A program made the position numbers and the translations under genes. 64,000 nt of DNA, taken from assembly GCA_004154925.1 (NCBI GenBank), contig QJNS01000053.1:62001-126000 (forward strand), in the 5' to 3' direction. This DNA is from Monosporascus cannonballus. Taxonomy: Eukaryota > Ascomycota > Sordariomycetes > Xylariales. Under the pieces are notes generated by a model, which worked only from the letters and a program-made list of their open reading frames with translations, was not told the DNA's origin and searched no databases. Shown here in pieces: positions 60,227 through 64,000 of this stretch. Within the stretch, counting starts at the first letter, position 1. Every line of letters begins with the position of its first letter.

Positions 60227-60596
60227 TATTACGACCCAACCCAAGATCGGTTACCAAAAACGGTCGGACCCACAAAAAAAAGTTACGGGATTGGATCTTT
60301 TTTGGCATTAAGATCTAAATAAATCCATACAAAACCAACCGAATCTAATAACATTGGATCTATAATAACGTCGAGATCTAATAAAAATCCAATTAACCTA
60401 TAAAAATTTATATGTTCATTAATCCCATAATTTAAATAACTTCAGCTTATAATATAACATCGTTACCCAAGGCACTCTTAGCATTACGAGACGTAATACG
60501 TTACTGTATCTATTACTCAGATTCCTACGATACTCCTGCCAACATAAACCCGTCGACTTAAGGTTTAATAGTTGGTTAAACCGCCTAGCCGTCACA
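60227..60596 (+). repeat. 3' LTR of A-9 (subfamily ii)
   Basis: 370 bp. It starts TATTACGACCCAACCCAAG and ends AGCCGTCACA, followed by GTAAT. Confidence 0.92.
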
Positions 60597-60601
60597 GTAA
60601 T

Positions 60602-61880
60602 ACATACGGGTAATTCGTACGTAAATATATTATTTTTATTTTTCGTAATCGAGATATTTTCGTCGTCGACAGTGTATGGCGTACATTTTGCCATATTAAT
60701 TAAGTATTCCTGTGCAAAATTCCTTTATTTAATTTTGGTATTCGCGTAATTATCCTTATAATACTTTTTATTATGTTCGCAATATTTGTAAAGTTAATTT
60801 TTTAATTTTCCGTATTTTTCGTCCAATTCTTTATCGTAATAATCCCTATTAGACTTTTTGTTATATGCCTAATACGTATTTGGTTTAGATTACGTTAATA
60901 AACTTATTGTTAATTTTTTAATTATTTCTGGAGTATTTTTTTAATATAGGTATTTAATTATTTTATCGTAACTTTTTAGGTTTTTTGTATTTATAGGTCT
61001 TATATTTTATTTTGCCATAATTAAAAAATTTAATTTAGCTTTAATTTTATTTGTAAGTAACGCCGAATTTTATAAATCTTAACGTCGTTCCGTCAGAAAT
61101 AAGAGGTGCGTTTTATTTTTTTCCTTAGTTCAACTTATTATATTTCGAACGTAAAGCGTAATATCCTTGTTTTTTCTATCGTTTTTTAAATCATTAATTA
61201 TTAATCTTAATTATTTTTACAATATACCGGTTTAAGGCCATTAATTATTTAATCCGAATAATTTTATTTTTTATATTTTCTTTTAACTTTTTATAAAATA
61301 TATCGATAAAGGTATCGGTTTTGTCGTTTTTTTATTCGGCCTTAGCCGTAAAAGTTTTAAAGCTAACGGTATACTTAAATATAAATCCTTTTTATCGGAA
61401 TTATAAAGGTTATTAAGCCGTAAATCGTTTTTTATCCGGATTACGGAAATTATTGCGTATTTTATTTTTGAAATTAATATAAAATAAAAAAGGTTTATTA
61501 ATAAAATTCTTTTTATCGAATTTGCCTATTTCTAAGAAATTTCTTATAATAAATTTAAATTAATTAACCGTATTTACCTTTAAGTATACTCTTATTATTA
61601 AGACTATATCCGTTAAGTTATTAAGGTTTAAAAAATGAAAGTAAATTTCTGCTTAAGTTAGAAAAATTTAAGGGTTGCCTTTTTTATTGTAAGGTTCTAG
61701 CTTTTTAGGGTTTATGCAAACGAAAGCGGTTTGGGAAAGTAACGCAACCTTAAATTATTAAATCTTTTTTTCAACTTTCTGAATTCGAGCTTAAAGCTGT
61801 TAAATAAGGGGTTTTTAAATATTGGTCGATATTTTAACAGTATTAAATATTGTTCAAAATTTAACGGTATTATTAAATAA
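60602..61880 (-). pseudogene. gag N-terminal part and leader of A-7
   Basis: Minus-strand gag continuing from 53891. The zinc knuckle near 61030-60990 reads FFNYGKIKYKTYKY, with Cys and His positions now Tyr or Phe. The leader next to the 5' LTR matches that of A-8 and A-9. Confidence 0.6.
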
Positions 61881-61892
61881 AAACTTATAACG

Positions 61893-62265
61893 TATAACGG
61901 CTAAACGGTTTAACCAATTATTGAACTTTAATCATATGAGTTTATATTAATAGGAGTATCATGGGAATTTAAGCAATAAATATAGTAATTATGTTACCTT
62001 TTGTATTTCTAAAGGTGCTTTAAGTAATAAAATTATATTACAAACTGAAGCTATTTAAACCATGGATTTAATAAACGTATATATCCTTTATAGATTAATT
62101 AGATCCTTATTAAATCTTGATACCGTCACAGATCCAATGGCATTGGATTCGATTGGTTCTATATGGATTCACTTGGATCTTGATGCCAAAAGAGATCCAA
62201 ATTACGTGATCCTTTTTGTATAGATCCGACCGTTTTTGCGACCGATCTTGGTTTGGGTCGTAATA
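61893..62265 (-). repeat. 5' LTR of A-7 (subfamily ii)
   Basis: 373 bp, the same length as the 3' LTR at 41955. Plus-strand start TATAACGGCTAAACGG, end GGTCGTAATA. The core retains GATCCAATGGCATTGGATTC and CTTGGATCTTGATGCC. Confidence 0.92.
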
Positions 62266-64000
62266 GCTAAAGTATTTAAAAATATTAATTAAATAACAAA
62301 TAACTTTAATACCGTTAAAGAGTAATGCATAATCCGATTTTTTAAATGGTAAATATTCGCGTATAAACCTTTAAATTACGGGGTATATTTTTACGGTACG
62401 TAACAAAAGAAAAGTTACCGAATTTTAACGGCCATAAACGTTACGAATTATTTAAAATACGTTCTTATAATATAAAATTTTATTTATAATTATATTTTAT
62501 TATATTTATAAAAAGCTTTTTTTTGTCGGAGCCGAAAGAAATGTAAATAATAATTTCGCGTAATTATAGAAATTAGATAATTATTTTATGATTACTTCAA
62601 AAAATATATACCAGTATATTTATATATTTCTTTTTCTGATTAATAATGCTTTTGCTTTATTTCGGCAAGCTTTTAAATTTTTTGTTTTATTCGCCTAAAG
62701 TGTCTTTAATTTTATTCGTTAACCTTATGTTATAAGCTTTAAATAAATTATTAAATACTTTTTATAAAATGTGCAACATATATACATAATGCCAAATCTT
62801 ATTTGCCTATTAGAATTTGTCGGCCAACTTTCGATGGAACCATCTTTATATAGTTATTTATCTAATACCAGGATTACTATCCGCACTAAAAACGCGAAAT
62901 CTGTCGGTTATTTTTAATTTTTTTAATTAACGTAATAATTTGTCGCCATTAGATTTATTCTATTTAATATTACAAAGTGAAATATTAATTAGAACATAAT
63001 GCCTTTTTCATTCCCGGTGAATCTAATAAATAATAACTTTTTTAACTGAAAATACCAAATAAAACGTAAACCAAATATTATAATTAACTAATATATAAAA
63101 CTTTAAGGGAATATCCTTAAGTGCATATTTAATAACCGCGTTAATATATATTCGTATATGTTTTATAAATGTTTTTATTGTTAATGGTTTAAAGTTATTA
63201 CTATAAAATAATATTATAATTCGGAAATCTTAATTTAAAAAACCTCTGGTAAACAAATGCTAAGATACGAAGTAATTGATCAAAAGGATTTAATTAGGAT
63301 TAAATACTTTAAGTAATACTAAGTTCAATTTATAATAAGTAAAAACTATTTCAAAATTATTACCTTTAAAAAAAAGGAAAAAAGCTGAAAATAAAAAAGG
63401 TCTAATAAAAAGCTATTAATAAAAGGTTATAGAATAATTATTTCAGGATTATTTTAACCTATATATATATCATAATTATGTTAGGGATTTTGTTATTAAT
63501 AATTAACTCCGTCTAATTTATTTTTTACGGCATATATTATTCCGCAAATATTTTTAATAGAACTTATTTTGTTTTTTTTTGGGAAAAGTAAAATATATAA
63601 AGTAATACCCATATCGCCAACACCTAATCTTAAGTTACCTAATTATTCGTTTACAAATATATATAAAGTTTTTCTAATATTCCGAATTACGGTTTGTTTT
63701 ATTAAATATGCCGATAATTTGGTTTAATAAGCTTTGGTTTTTTTGTTACTAATATGTTTTTAAAACTATAATTACCGTTAGATTTAAATTATTTAATCGT
63801 CGTATTAACGCTTTCGATATTCGTAATATTCCTGGTTAATTATAGGAAAATCGGCTTTCCGTCGTATCTGGGATTAGGATCGGCTCGAATAATTTAGCGT
63901 AATAAGGCGGTTTTTTTGGTTGAGTAAGCTCTATAAATTAAATTATTTTTCGTTCTATAGTTATTAGCTAAATTGTAAATAATTAAATTCCGAATTTGGG
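62266..64000 (-). pseudogene. Unrecognised RIP-eroded coding relics to window end
   Basis: Not a family A or B element. Minus-strand stretches look coding: AYSTKKTALLR and IIRADPNPRYDGKPIFL near 63910-63830, KNILVTKKPKLIKPNYRHI near 63750-63695, GVGDMGITLYILLFPKKNK near 63625-63570, and WPLKFGNFSFVTYRKNIP near 62435-62385. I recognise no family. They lie colinear, once A-7 is removed, with the minus-strand relics at 41949-39514, including the H3-like gene. Confidence 0.35.

Larger units (their letters stand above)
53892..60596 (+). mobile_element. Complete chromovirus A-9 (family A) in gag of A-7
   Basis: A 6,705-bp forward element with LTRs of 371 and 370 bp, flanked by a perfect GTAAT duplication (53887-53891 and 60597-60601). 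It belongs to the same LTR subfamily (ii) as its host A-7. It shows the full family A plan: gag, protease, RT, RNase H, integrase, chromodomain, antisense zinc-cluster ORF, polypurine tract. Its 3' end is the least eroded of the set. Confidence 0.95.
41955..62265 (-). mobile_element. Chromovirus A-7 (family A), host of A-8 and A-9
   Basis: Reverse-oriented element whose two LTRs are both 373 bp. Flanks are GATAA (41950-41954) and GCTAA (62266-62270), a duplication with one mismatch. Removing A-8 and A-9 with their duplications leaves about 6,853 bp. Order from the right: 5' LTR, gag, [A-9], gag/protease/RT, [A-8], RT, RNase H, integrase, chromodomain, antisense ORF, 3' LTR. Confidence 0.92.

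Noticed and set aside
1..64000. CRISPR arrays, tRNA or rRNA genes, bacterial operons
   Set aside because: No regularly spaced repeats, no cloverleaf candidates with intact arms, no rRNA-like sequence, and the repeat biology is fungal.

Overview
The window looks like heterochromatin of a filamentous ascomycete (Pezizomycotina-like). It is extremely AT-rich. CpA/TpG dinucleotides are nearly absent while TpA is in excess and CpG is kept. Stops in the eroded reading frames fall mostly where Gln or Trp codons are expected. This is the signature of repeat-induced point mutation (RIP). No intact protein-coding gene was found. Almost everything is a graveyard of nested Ty3/Gypsy chromodomain retrotransposons (chromoviruses). 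Organism and RIP are inference from sequence; no species is named.

Two element families are present. Family A is about 6.7-6.9 kb with LTRs of 364-394 bp (ancestral ends TGTTACGACC...GCCGTCACA) and occurs as A-1 to A-9. Family B is about 6.85 kb with LTRs of about 187 bp (TGTGATGGGG...TTTTACA) and occurs as B-1 and B-2. Layout: A-1 (1-2436, +, truncated by the window) sits inside A-2 (2437-6164, -), which sits inside A-3 (6165-15092, +). A-3 also holds B-1 (7635-14502, +; target duplication CATAA). A-4 (15524-36005, -; AGTTA) contains A-5 (21573-35173, +), which contains B-2 (25292-32134, -; GATTT). A GC-rich, RIP-free island follows (36.2-38.8 kb) with a Copia-type gag relic and a block of GGGTACCC palindromes. 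Next come a solo family A LTR (39107-39494; CGGGA) and a RIP-eroded histone H3-like gene with a recognisable intron (39514-40077, -). Further unrecognised coding relics lie on the same strand. A-7 (41955-62265, -) fills the rest and contains A-8 (45513-52255, -; ACAAA/ATAAA) and A-9 (53892-60596, +; GTAAT). The last 1.7 kb is unrecognised.

Two observations stand out. First, family A elements carry, between the chromodomain and the 3' LTR, an ORF on the strand opposite to gag-pol. It encodes a six-cysteine module with the spacing C-x2-C-x6-C-x8-C-x2-C-x6-C, that of a fungal Zn(II)2Cys6 cluster, followed by a coiled coil. The 30-residue spacing is identical in four copies once Cys-to-Tyr RIP changes are allowed for. 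Second, the histone H3-like relic has Arg and Gln where canonical H3 has K4 and K9, in a region dominated by chromodomain elements. The Arg and Gln codons cannot be RIP products of Lys codons.

Domain boundaries inside eroded elements are approximate. LTR ends and target-site duplications were read base by base.
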